Positions 1-11,092 of a stretch of DNA of 64,000 nucleotides are shown piece after piece (the stretch's first letter is position 1; each line of letters starts with the position of its first letter). Source of the DNA: Coprinus comatus (Eukaryota > Basidiomycota > Agaricomycetes > Agaricales > Agaricaceae); NCBI GenBank assembly GCA_034638255.1, contig JAWPGT010000101.1:1-64000 (forward strand). Reading direction: 5' to 3'. The notes below the pieces were generated by a model. The model was not told where the DNA came from. It worked only from the letters and a program-made list of their open reading frames with translations, and did not search any database. A program made the translations under genes and the position numbers.

Positions 1-1261
1 GGGTCTATCTTGGTATACTGGAACAGCTATGAATTGAATATGAGGTTGTTGTGGTTGTTGTGGTTCAGCATTTGGTTGGCGTTTACTCCCAAATCGGAAT
101 AAACCCCTTCTGGTTTTTGTTTTCTGAGTTGGATTCATGCCCGCTCCAACTCCGGCAATCCCAGGATTGGTACCTGAACGCACGACAGTGACATTAGGAT
201 TGATTGGTTCATTTGTAGTTGTGGCGGAGAAGAGCGCTGTTGTATTTGGGAGAGTCAACAGGTTTTTATAAGGTGAAAAAGAATAAAGGTCGCGTGGTGG
301 CTCTGGGAGAGGGTTCGGTGGATTTTGAGGCAACAGTGGAGCTGGATCAACAGCCGGTAGCCTGGGTAAGGTATGTCGTCGGGGCCTGGAAGATGAGTGT
401 CGACGTCGATGTGACCTGGATTGTGTTCGATTGTGTGCTGCTGCCGCCGCCGCATGATGCCCTTGTTCTTGTTCTTGTTCTTCCTCTTCCTCTTCGTCGT
501 CGTCATCATGGTGTTGCTGTCGGACAAATGGGGTCGAGGCACGGCGAGGATAGCCGGAAGCAGCTTGATTATTCTGTGAGTCAAAACTGGTCAGAGGTAC
601 AGCGCTGGTTGCTCCTGGCGTGAAGAGAGGAGGAGGATTTGTTGCAGTGTTATTGAAATTTTGTGGAAGAGGAGGTATAACGGGAGCATGTACTATCCGA
701 AATGCGTGAGTAGCTCTCTAATCTATATCAATAACGGCGTACCCTGATGGTTTTGTGGATTTGGAGTAACATGTGTTGGAACGAATCCAAGCGGTAAAGC
801 ATCCGCGTCAACTATCCAGCATGCGTTAGTTGTTCTTTAATCCAAGATTATAACAGCTTACCATGCATATTTGGGGGATGTGGGGTAATACGTGTTGGGA
901 TGAATCCAGGCGGCAGAGTGTCTTCAAGTGCCTGCTCTTGAGCATGAGCCCGTGCTTGAGCATGTGCATGTGCTTGAGCCTGGGCATTCGCCGCTGCGCT
1001 TTTCATTCGAAGCGGTTGTGGTGCAGTTGTAGGACGTTTCTTCTTTTTTTCTTTTTTTCTTTGGGTTTCCGGTATTATGGAAGGTATCTGCGGCACTGGC
1101 ATCTGCATCTGATACGTTGGTGGTATGAAGCCTGGGCCACGGTAGCCTGAGGTATACATGTATGGTGCAGATGCCCCAGGAGCATAGGGAGGGTATATAG
1201 GAGCATCAAGCGGTTCTGAGGACTGACGATGGAACTGGGGCTTGGACTTGGTATTGCCCAT
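1..1261 (-). CDS. Partial gene: MGNTKSKP-type (probable N-myristoylated) low-complexity protein
   Basis: Reads right to left with exons 862-1261, 743-811 and 692 to the left edge, all joined in phase 1 through GT..AG introns of about 50 nt. The protein starts MGNTKSKP: Gly2, Ser6 and Lys7 fit an N-myristoylation signal with a basic patch, so membrane anchoring is inferred. The rest is disordered: KKEKKKKR, a QAQAHAHAQ run, an acidic run followed by HHAAAAAA, and Arg-rich stretches, ending with RGLFRFGSKRQ before the edge. The end of exon 1 and all of exon 2 encode near-copies of one peptide (LPPGFIPTRITPHPPN and LPLGFVPTHVTPNPQN). Agaric proteins with this layout often carry a C-terminal folded domain (NADAR/YbiA-like in ones I recall), but that part is outside the window, so no function is assigned. 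Confidence 0.6.
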
Positions 1262-1343
1262 CGTAAACCAAGTTCAACTCATTTTCCCTTTTCGGCCCTG
1301 CACCTTGGAGCTCAGCACATTCCATATTATGTAATAATATATA

Positions 1344-2000
1344 TATCAATAATTACGAATATCTACATCCATCCTATAGGCATTGAAGGCTCCATCATGA
1401 TCTGCGTTCCAGAGGCGACAAGCCTGTCGTTGGCCGTATCCCAAATCTTGTATAAAACAAATAGGTAAGTGTCCTTGGGCCAACTCTAAGAAGCACTTAC
1501 ATACCGTGAGGACGGTGGCTGAACATCTGGCACTTATTGTCAGTTTCAATGATCAAAGGAAGAGAAAGCCGGAAGACCAACTCGTCTATCAGAAACACTT
1601 TACATCCATTGTGTAAAGTCCCCTTCACATCGCACATATCTTCCTCGTTGATGTTAACGGCCCCATACTTGGTGAAAAGGTATATAAAAAGTGCTTACTC
1701 ACCAGGAGTAATGTCAATATCGACGATAACCCTTCCATCTTTCTTCAGGGGGTCATCCACGTTTGGGACTATCGAAACATCCACCACCTTCATCCTCTCT
1801 GCAATTTTACAAGCAAAACTATTCCCCTTATGCCTATAGATCATCAACCACTTCACAGGTAAATCCTTAATCTCTGGTGGCGCATTTCCCGTGATATGTG
1901 CGGTGAGTTCTTTATCTAATGGTTCTTGAAGAAAGTTGATTCGAGCTTCTATTGAAATGAGTGACTGGTCTTTGGAAGAGGAAGAAGCAGAGGAAGACAT
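1344..2000 (-). CDS. Small unknown protein, 3 exons, frame unresolved at the first junction
   Basis: Exon 1 (about 1703-2000) encodes a Ser-rich start then a well-behaved segment containing EIKDLPVKWLMIYRHKGNSF. Exon 2 (1505-1667) encodes VNINEEDMCDVKG..KVFLIDELVFRLSLPLIIET. Exon 3 (1344-1446) ends in DVDIRNY and TGA. The exon 2/3 junction is clean, with an intron of 58 nt in phase 1. The exon 1/2 junction has a perfect GTGAGT donor and a CAAG acceptor only 35 nt apart, but the phases do not match, so the joined frame would stop. Either the splice differs from my reading or there is a one-base indel. A start at 2006 (MKMSSS) is also possible. I do not recognise the family. Confidence 0.4.
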
Positions 2001-2479
2001 TTTCAAAGAATCTCAGGAGTTTAGGTAGGCAACTTGGGCACCAACAATCTAAAAGACTTTGAAAGGTTTAATTCGTGAAATTGTGTGCAATGTCGTTCTT
2101 GGTGTGATTTCCCAGTAACCCCGGTTTACGGGTCTCACCAACACCGGTTATCGGACACTCCGGTCCGTCAAATATGACAAATCACAAGAAATCCAGAAAT
2201 AATCTTATTTTGCGTGGGAGCCAAGATATTCCGACCCTGCCAGCCGGCTATTTTCACGTTAGCCCCTTTTTTCTATATTCACCGAAAAGGTTCGATCGCT
2301 TGTGTCAGAGAAATTGTTTCCTCTTGTGGACTGCTGTAGATCCAACCATTTCCGAAGAATCTCATAAGCACGCCAAAAAAACCACGAAGTCGCGTAAGTA
2401 GCCCTTCCTGTCTCCTCATTCTAAAGCTCTTCGAAACCCCTATCTGAATATCTACCCCACAAAATCGTAGTTAACGCAT

Positions 2480-3140
2480 ATGCCGCATATGACTCCGAAA
2501 ACCCAAAACCTTCCCACCACAACAACCACCATTACTCAACCACTTAATCACAATCAAAACCTTCACCATATCAAAGGAAACGCATCTGAAAGGATAAAAT
2601 CTCTTTCTCAACACTTCTTTTCATACTTTATCAGTGCCAAGGGTAAATCATATGGTGCCGAAACCGGAGAAAAACTACGTTTGGTTGAAATTAACGTCTA
2701 TGGCTTACCTCAACGTCAACACGTCCATGATTACGATTCAAATATTGATGATGACGAAAGTGCAATGTGTGTTGTAATACCCGAGGATGGCTATCCATAT
2801 GTAAGCTCTCTTATTCTTGCTTTTCTTCTATCAATATATTGAATACCGCTTCTAGGGGTACGAAAATTCGAATCAAGAGCACTTCAGTGTTTATTACTGG
2901 AAAACTGCGTACCGCGCGATGTGAGGTCGGTGTTTTGACTTTCTTTTATTTGAATATTCTAACTCATCCGGATTCGGAAATCTGTTGAATAATGAATTCA
3001 ATATAGATATGGAGTGAAGATCGACTTTGTGTATCCGCTATCCATTCTACAATAAATCCAAGTGCAAATTCACAACTGAATGCCAACGCATTGAAGATGA
3101 AAACAAAGTCGACAAAGACAAAACTTTGAAGCGACAGTGA
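2480..3140 (+). CDS. Hypothetical protein, 3 exons
   Basis: Exon 1 is 2480-2800, beginning MPHMTPKTQN with a Thr/Asn/His-rich leader and then KSLSQHFFSYFISAKGKSYGA and LRLVEINVYGLPQRQ. It ends exactly at GTAAGC in phase 0. Exon 2 is 2856-2920 (GYENSNQEHFSVYYWKTAYRA). For exon 3 two acceptors are possible: ATATAG at 3006 gives a stop at 3055, and GAAG at 3019 gives a longer Lys-rich tail stopping at 3140. No domain is recognised. The gene is divergent from the small gene on its left, so about 480 bp (2001-2479) would be a shared promoter region. Confidence 0.4.
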
Positions 3141-3587
3141 CAACGACATTGAACAATGGTAATCAATGTTCGACTCTTCATAGGTGACAGTCTTGTTCTT
3201 TATTTCTTGTGACACCGACAGAATGCGGATCCATTTGTGTACATTACCCTGTTGTGGTGCAATCATACAATTTCAATAATTATAATCTTTCAAAACATCC
3301 CATCTGGATCAAGTATACAGTATTCCGTTTACAAGTCACTCAATTTCATCAACGCAGATACATATCCATATGTACCTGCGGTATAAACATGCTATTGTTT
3401 AGATTATCACACATTTAAACGTTCAATCATGAGTCAGACAATTTTCATGGTTTTAACTTACTACTATAGAAGAACAACATTGCGACATAACAACAAAGCA
3501 TCGGATACTAACGAGAAAACATCATGATAACTAACCAAAGCAAAATGGGTGAAACCAATATCAATGTACCACCTCAAACAATAATCA

Positions 3588-4744
3588 TTACTCATATGAG
3601 TAGATCATGGAGAAGGAGAAGAGTATATGAATCAGTCCAACGTGAAGAAATACGAGAGGGGTAATCTTGAATACGGATAAATGGTGAGGATTACACAACA
3701 TGATCTCGGATGGATTGGGCTTTTGATCCCAAACGGAAAGGACAATCGAGATCAGGACTGGAATGAACGAACTAAACAGCATATAAAATCATTTATCAGC
3801 AATACTACTAGTAATAGATGTGGACTAAACTCACCCAATAAACCATGTGGTTGGCAATGAAATCAGAATCCAGAAGCTTGCAATTCTGAAGGAAGAGATG
3901 GGGTGAGACGCCTGACGAGTCATGTCTAAGCGCCAAGTAACCAAGGTAATCTGGATTATTCCGACATACCTTAAGCCACTCAATTGTCATTTCTTTACTC
4001 TTGAATACCTCTATACCATCACGATATAGCATGTTAATAATTATACTCATCATTCCATTGATGAGGGCTATAGTTGCGAATAAAAATGCCCAAGAACACT
4101 TTGGAATCGCGTAAGCCCCAAGCATAGGAAATACAACACTGAGTCCCATATATTTGTGAGGTCAGTAGAGAGATCTTCGGTTACTAGTAATATACGTACG
4201 ATATTATTCCGATTGAAACTGCATAATACATCTTCCACAAGGTTGATAAGCGTTTTCATAACCTTTATCCACTGTTCCTCAGAAGATAGTGACTCGGATC
4301 CTCTTCGCATTGGTGGTACCCTAGCCCTGTAAAAGTAAAAGTACCAAAGTGGTGCACCAAGCGACATAACATAGGCCATCACAATAGCACTGCAGGCAGA
4401 AACCCTTATTCCCTTTCTCCTGTAGAAGAGCATTAGTCACATTCAATTAGGGGACTGTATAGTAACTTTAAGTAAACATTGGCTCACAATAATATCCATA
4501 TCATAGAAGGTACTTGTAGTTGCCCTGTATTCCTTTGTGCTGTACATGTGGCATCGCACACCCTATTTGCTGTACGTTCGTCGTTTGATTCCACGTGGCC
4601 AATATGAACGACATTAGTTGCAAGAGGTGTTGGTGATGTTGGGGCGTGCGGGATACTGTGTACTAATAAAAAAAGATCTATATTTAGAGAAACTATTTTT
4701 GGAGTAGTATGTGAAATACCTTGGATTTCGCTATCAATTGACAT
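3588..4744 (-). pseudogene. Membrane-protein family copy A, probable one-base frameshift
   Basis: Same five-exon architecture as the copies at 11.1, 14.4, 16.2 and 32.4-55.1 kb. Exon 1 is about 4488-4744, exon 2 begins after CTCTTCTACAG near 4425, exon 3 encodes VFPMLGAYAIPKCSWAFLF, exon 4 encodes the FW..ISLPT..WF helix, and the last exon ends VGLIHILFSFSMIYSYE. Shared marks are the IPKCSW motif, the GTACGT donor after exon 2 and the final WDQ...CNPHH segment. Counting bases between the TGG of the QW motif and the conserved TAT TAT shows one extra base relative to copies B and C (about 4245-4275), so the second half of exon 2 is out of frame. It could be a pseudogene or a sequence error. It is the most diverged copy. 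Confidence 0.5.
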
Positions 4745-5194
4745 GATTGATAAATTGTTTATAAAAAAGGAATTAATTTAGACTCTGTCTAGTAGTGCGG
4801 TTCCTCGAGTGTAAGCAGATTTTGCCTCGAGAGTGGGGGAGTACAGTGAGTTGCAATATCAAACTCCCGAGTTATACGTCAAAAACCGAGATATTTTGAT
4901 GGTTTCCAAGAAAAACTTTTTGTCGTGCGAGTCACCTGGTCCCCGGCACCTCACGTGTGACATGAAGAAATCAAGTAGAATTTTTTTCCAAATTTTTCTG
5001 GGAAGAAACCCATCGAAAGAATACACGTTTTCACTTTTCAGTCAAATTCTTAAAAATTGTAATCATAAATGGTTTTAAAACATCACAAAAATTTATTGGA
5101 AAGAGTAAATTGAAGCAGGTATTATTTATATTGCTCCTCAGACATGAAAAGCCCTCTATCCTGGACAAATGTTGGTTCCAAGACTTAGGGTTCT

Positions 5195-6813
5195 ATGGAT
5201 GTGTCGGAAACAGACCATGCTATTCTAATAACATTGCCTCCCGAAATTCTGCTTGAAATTATGGAGTACATGGACTACCGGCAATCAGTCTCGGTGAGGA
5301 TGGTAAGGACAATTCTTGTATCACTGTCCGTTATCCTTATTCAAACATATGCACAGGCGTGTAAACGGTTGTGTACCATCTCACAATATCGCGATCTCTG
5401 GCTTGAGATGATGGCACGTCTCATACACGCGTCGCATGTTCACCCTCCCGAGGAAGAGATTGATACATATACCAATGCTGAGCTCGGGAAATGGGTTATT
5501 CAACGAAGCCTAGTGCGACACAATCTCCGGAGTGATTAGGGCTAAACCACACCGTCATCCTGTAGAAATGCCGGTCCGATATACGTTGCAGAACAACAAC
5601 ACTAGTCAAATTCTACCAGGTGGCCGTTGGTTGCTCTTGTTCTGTTTTGTCTCGTGCTATGCAGTCGATTTAGACTCATACGGCGGAACACCAAAGCTCC
5701 TATTTAATCCCGCCGATTCGACAAGGAGATCATAGAGTGGGAGTATAGCTTTATTGATCAATTGTATTGGATTGACTATAGCAAGGAGATGCTGTCTTTC
5801 GCGTTGCAACTCAGTATATCAGTGGATTAGGTATGCCGCTGACAATTTGTGATATAATAGTAAGGTTACTGATTATTCCTGCACAACAGAACGTCCACGG
5901 GTCCATATCCACGAGGTTGCCCTTGTAGGCCATAGTCAAGGTGCGACACTAGTTGCAAAACGGTTGGCATCCTTCTATCATATAGCCAACGTTGCTGCTC
6001 TCTATTCCTTTAATGAAAACTACATCATCGAGGCATGGACCCTAGCGGGGGTTTTATGTTTCAAAATCTTCCATTACTCTCCAACGATGGACTCCTTCTC
6101 TAGAACCGAGATGAAGATAGTCGATACTCTTAATGTGAGTATTGGAGGAGACAACTTATATTTCATTATGGTGTGTATTGCTTCTGTCGGCATTCAGAAC
6201 ATCCTACTCATCCTACTCATCCTACTCATCCTTACCAGCAAGCAGAGTATATTTATGGCAATGCGGTTGCAATTAGAACAAAGCGAGAAGAAATTAGTGT
6301 CTACAAGATTGTTTGTGACGCAGACACAGTTCCACTCACCATCCAACATCTCCATACGATATCCTTCGGTCCTCAAGTAGTTGAAAATAGATTACCATTT
6401 CGTGTTTTAAATGGTAGCTCTTGGATTACGAGGACATGGAAGAAGGAGTTGCATAGGATTGAGATTCCACACGATGGTAGTGAACCGAAGATTGAGTTTC
6501 TTGGTGAAGTATCAACAGAACCATCAACTCTTGAGGCAAAGACGATGAATTGGGTGGTGATCGATATCCTATCATCTCTTATCTTTGCGGACACCGGCAG
6601 CGTCGAGATTATTGACCATCTCCCCGGTCGCTCTGGCGGTTTACATTCGCGTTTCATTGGCTTATGCCTCCCTATTTCAAATGGCCTCTCTGCTTCATAT
6701 ATATGATTCGTTCTTACATAAGTTACAACGAGGATACTGGACGAGCAGTATTTTACGGGCCTCGCAAAGACAAAACAATATTTGTGGACTTGACCGGCTT
6801 TGGTCGAATATGA
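5195..6813 (+). CDS. F-box protein with WD-like C-terminal region, possibly degraded
   Basis: Exon 1 (5195-5302) encodes MDVSETDHAILITLPPEILL and then EIMEYMDYRQSVSVRM, and exon 2 from 5357 continues ACKRLCTISQYRDLWLEMM: a canonical N-terminal F-box (about residues 11-50), the Skp1-binding module of SCF ubiquitin ligases. Later exons encode PGGRWLLLF, VALVGHSQGATLVAKRL and a long segment from 6239 with VAIRTKREEISVYKI, the sort of C-terminal region seen in many mushroom F-box proteins. The terminal frame SYISYNEDTGRAVFYGP ends at TGA 6811-6813. There are two problems. The join near 5532-5565 needs a 34-nt intron, and near 6700 a TATATATG run puts the last segment in another frame, consistent with an AT-repeat indel. 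The gene may therefore be decaying. The substrate is unknown. Confidence 0.6.
6200..6233 (+). repeat. 9-bp tandem repeat in an intron of the F-box gene
   Basis: CATCCTACT is repeated three times, followed by a partial fourth unit. It lies just before the acceptor CTTACCAG at 6231-6238, inside the intron whose donor is GTGAGT at 6135. The unit length is a multiple of three, so size changes would not shift the frame if it were retained. Confidence 0.75.
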
Positions 6814-7526
6814 TGATACATACTGAATACCTAACATGGAGGTTTGGAGGTGAAACTTAATTACAAATAGTACTTGTAGCACATTGGAATTCAAATTCAA
6901 ATTCGCACCTTTCATTTGCGAGCAAGGATTTTTTGCTCAGAGAGGTTCAATACGAGAAAACCACGGTTCACCCTTTTTCATACATACGACACTCTCTGAC
7001 TATCCACCACCCCCGGAGCACCAGTGTACATATCTGTGTCTTCCATGATAAGAACAAACCGCGTGTGATTCTCCTGAGATGTCTTCAGTACTATATGTTG
7101 GGGTCTCGAATTGTCATATATTGATATCCTCTGCATTCATGTAGTACGATTGTTCCGCATTAAAATTCTTGTCACATTTTGTAGTGTTAGCAGCTCAACA
7201 TGCTTCATCATTTTAGCGCCGGCAACTGTGAATGAAGAACTGTTGGTAAATGTGACATATATTTGCACGAAATCTTACTTCAAATGGTAGACTATTGATG
7301 ATTACAGTTTGACAATGAGAAGAGAATAGGTGTGGAAAGGTGCATTGAATGGGTTTAACGCGCCAATTTTTCATGGTATTGAATTGCAACTGGCACTTTT
7401 CCATGTGTAAGCAACTACCAGGTAAGACATCGCACCAACAATTAAATCAATTAAACAAAGGACATGACTTGCATTTCATTAATCTGCATCCAAGATAACG
7501 ACAAGGCCATTTTGCTAACCAGAACT
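6814..7526. other. Intergenic, no gene seen
   Basis: This is the convergent gap between the F-box gene and the LARP7-like gene. It is AT-rich and only short chance ORFs are visible. It probably holds the two 3' UTRs. Confidence 0.5.
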
Positions 7527-9454
7527 TCAACCCCTTCTTCGTTTCTTCCGTTTATCCGATACATCCCTATCTGCATCCCCACCAAGGCATAGGCTACCTC
7601 CACGTCCGCGCTTAATATTCCCGTTCCCATTTACATCAACTTGTTCTCCCATTGAAAGGTTCATCATCTTGATAGCCTTTTCAACTGCTACTTGCCTTAC
7701 TTTCATCGGTACCTTTTCCCAATAAATTTCTTCTCTTTTTCCAATTACGCATTCCATGGTTATAGGTTTGATATCTCCCTGTGATATGGTTCCCATGTTT
7801 AAATCAACACCACATTCATCCATACCAGAAGTCTGTACAATTCGATGACCGGATTTCGTAAAATGATCCACCAATTGGGTTGTATGTGTTGGTGTAGCCA
7901 ACCGTAGATAACACTATTCTCTCCCATCAACGCGAGAAAAATAAAAGGCAAAATAATATAAATAAACACGTACGGTATCCATTCCTTTGTTGAAGTCAAC
8001 ATAATCTACATATTGGCTATTTTGTTCTTGAGATTTAAACGCCTGGGAGAAAAGATGTCGTAAGGTAGTTTTAGTTGTTTCTGGATGAATATTTTTGACA
8101 AAGACAAGACACTTTGGTGGATATGATGCATGAGGATTTATCGTATTAGAATTAGAATTAGAATTTAAATTGGTATCAGAATCCTTGGGTCGTTCGATTT
8201 CACGTTCTCGAGTAGGAGGGGGTGGACGTTTATTCTCTATCACTGAAGTCTCCTTGTATATGGTAGAGGTAGATGTAATGCTGGAAGCCTGGTTGTGTTG
8301 GGAATCCGCATGTGCGTTGATCTCATTGATCAATTCTTGTCGGTACCTCAAGTATTCCGCTTTGAGAGCCAGCCACTTCTTTTTGGTGATAACACGTAAG
8401 CCATTGTCATTCGCATCTCGAACTGTATCTGTTTGTTCCATATTCGTAGGTACATCACTGCCGTCCGATCTTCTATCAAGCTTGATATCCTTTGTCCAAG
8501 GCCATTCTTGCAGAATATATTCGCAGTCCGAGGAGTTAGCAAACGTGACCACTGCAAACCCTTTACACGAAGGTATTGTGTCAGGTTTATCCTTGTGATG
8601 TAATGGAAATAAGATTCCCTGAATTCGAGTGAAAGGATCAAGAGGGAGAGCGGATGAAGATGGAACACTTGGTGCGTCGTGTAGTAACTGCAAGAGAAAT
8701 TGAACAAGACCAGCGTATGATCTGTATTTCGGTGGTATATTTTCCTACAACGATTTTTATATTCAGTATCCGTCTGAATGCAGATACAAGAACAGATGAG
8801 GACATACCAAATAAATCGAACGCGAATCCCATTCCGCTTTCCCTCTAATTACAATTCCTCTTTTCTTCCGTTTCATCTCATATCCACCAACAATTTCCCT
8901 CTGTTTCCCAAACCGAGGAACAACAGAATCATCATGCAGGAGCATTCGTATGTCATACAAGTGACTCGCATGTTTTCGAATACCTTTTGAAAGCGCGACT
9001 TGGACTTTATTACGCGTGGCTGAGAGTTCTCCTGAACTTGGTCCTGGTAACCTCTGCATTAATTTTGTTTTCTGATGCAGTGCGGTGTAGAGAATTGGAC
9101 AGGTTTCAAACAAATCATTAAGTGATACAACTGTGAATATTATTAATAGAGATTATTGAGATAAATTTTCAAATAATTACATCCTGGTTCGGATTCATCA
9201 TCGGATTCTGGCTGTACACCAATTCCAATCATCTGTCGTAAGTCTGGATCTGACCACAGCGCATAGTCCGATAGAGAAAGAGTAAGCAAATGAACGTAGT
9301 CGATTTCATCATATTTTAGCGAATCATTGTCAGAGTTGGAGGCAGTCGTTGTAGATGTGGGTGCTTGTGGGACTTTGGAAGTTGTTGGAATTTGTTTTGT
9401 CTGTGTGGCTGGCTTGGAAACCTTGCGCGGGATGAAAGTAAGAGCAGAAGACAT
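7527..9454 (-). CDS. LARP7/Pof8-like RNA-binding protein with C-terminal xRRM
   Basis: Four exons (9181-9454, 8808-9130, 7974-8744, 7527-7913) join in frame with standard splice sites. After a Thr-rich N-terminus comes a La-module-like region, then an RRM starting RSIYLENIP. A linker with KKKWLALKAEYLRYRQ follows, and then a C-terminal RRM starting KCLVFVKNIHPETTKTTLRH. That domain has YVDYVDF (a Y-x-D RNP3-like motif) and ends ITMECVIGKREEIYWEKVP, which aligns well with the end of the human LARP7 xRRM (..EILSGDHEQRYWQKI..). The tail is basic (DKRKKRRRG). Family knowledge: LARP7/p65/Pof8 proteins bind and fold 7SK or telomerase RNA in the nucleus. A telomerase-RNA or U6-related role here is inference. 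The La motif looks degenerate, as in Pof8. Confidence 0.65.
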
Positions 9455-11092
9455 ACGTCATTATTTAGTTCCCACGCTTCATTACATCGAAAACCATCGA
9501 AAACCATCAAAAATTATCAGGAGGCTTTTACTACTACAGTAATATATTTCTTTACATCTCAGTGGACCCTTCATTACACATACATCCCCTAAACCGGAGT
9601 CGGGGGTGATGATATGATACCCGATTCCGGGTACAATCTACGGGTTAAAAGCCTGTCAATATCCATACGTATATCTTATCTTCCGGTTAGTGATGTCAAC
9701 GTTCAAGCTGACAGGTACGGCCTGGCTTTGTTTTTTTTTTTTTTGAAGCCTAAGCCGGACAATCCCAAGCCCAAGCCCCGGCTTTTGAGCCAAACCGACC
9801 TTTAACATCACCACTTCCGGTTATAAAGACTAATTAGCACCAACGAGTCACGACCGGGTCATCCTATGGCACTGAATCTGTTCCCGGTCATTCGCACCTT
9901 TCAGATGCTATTATCCTTTTCCTCATCCCCATGCGTTTTTCAATTTTCCCTGTCGTCGACATCCCGCTCGGATCCACCCTGGCATTAGAAGTCGGAAACC
10001 TCCTCTAGGATTTAACCCATTTATTAGAAAGTACGAGTTCCCTTTCCAACATCACTGGCCATACTAAACCTGAGGAATAGCACCCATCTCTCTCCTAATT
10101 CATTCACCTGAGTTAAAGGGATAATGTTTTCTGTTTCTATTACATCACAAGGATAAACGTGACACCATCGTGTAAAGTGGTATAGAGTCGCCAGTCTCAT
10201 TCCTCGGACTGTTGAATATATTTCGGAGGCTTAAAATCCGGTGACGATGGAGGAACAAGGAATAGTGATTAACCCTCAAAGCGGAGTACTTGAAGTAGCG
10301 ACCAGAAACTGCATCAATACTACTCAAAAAGACCTCACCGTTATTAAGAATAAAGGTTCTCTTCTCCAATCGAAATATAACACGAAAAAAATGCTGTTAA
10401 CTTCTGATCCACACACACGGTTCTATTGCGAACCTGCCTATGTTAAGTTATACAGCTTTCTGTTGGAGCTTCTGATGAGTGGGGATGCAGGCGCCACATA
10501 TGGGGATTGTCTATAATAAACCTCTCGGGACTAAGGACTACCTTCATTGCCCCGGTATTGGCTATGACCTTTCGTCATATTGCCCTTCGTTAATTCTCGG
10601 TTGTTGAAAATCCCAGAAATAATACCAAGGACAACATTGTAGTGATGTATTTATGAATCCAGAATGCATAGGATTTTATTTATTTATTTGGCAGTTGGGA
10701 CTAGGGACAGATTATTGGTAGAACACCAGTGCTAGTGACTGCAAACTAAGATCATTGGCGGATCTGTGCCTAGGACTCAGGAGGCTCTCATACTCTAGCG
10801 ATAAGTGATATTCACCAACATCCGCTTCACTCGGCCTCGGCCCTCTGAACACTAAAGTATTAAGCCGATTACAGTACTCAAGTCACAGATTAGCTAGATT
10901 AACCATATCTCAAAAAAATCAATCAATCGGCGAAATGTAGGAACGTGACACCCACCAATGCTTGACATTTGAATAGAATGTCATAAATAGAACAAATGGA
11001 ACCGATCTTTAAAAATAGCTTCAAGGTTTATAGGTCGCTTACCCCAACCTTTTTGTAAAACAGCTCAAGTCCTTTCATCTGTTCCAAGTACT
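9455..11092. other. Intergenic, with one gene fragment
   Basis: No supported gene. It contains a T15 homopolymer near 9730 and, near 10260-10310, a short decayed fragment resembling part of the LARP7-like gene (separate entry). The last few hundred bases are the upstream region of membrane-protein copy B. Confidence 0.5.
10255..10320 (+). pseudogene. Short decayed fragment resembling the LARP7-like coding sequence
   Basis: On the + strand, CTCAAAGCGGAGTACTTGAA and the following bases match the sense strand of the LARP7-like gene at about 8330-8365 (the LKAEYLRYRQE segment) with about 4 differences in 33 bases. One of these turns the Tyr codon into TAG. Flanking similarity fades quickly. It could be a remnant of a duplicated copy. 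A chance match is not excluded. Confidence 0.3.

Noticed and set aside
6373..6915. 180-codon minus ORF
   Set aside because: Lies antisense to the last exon of the F-box gene and has no recognisable motif.
8170..8598. 142-codon + ORF
   Set aside because: Antisense shadow of the LARP7-like gene, exon 3.
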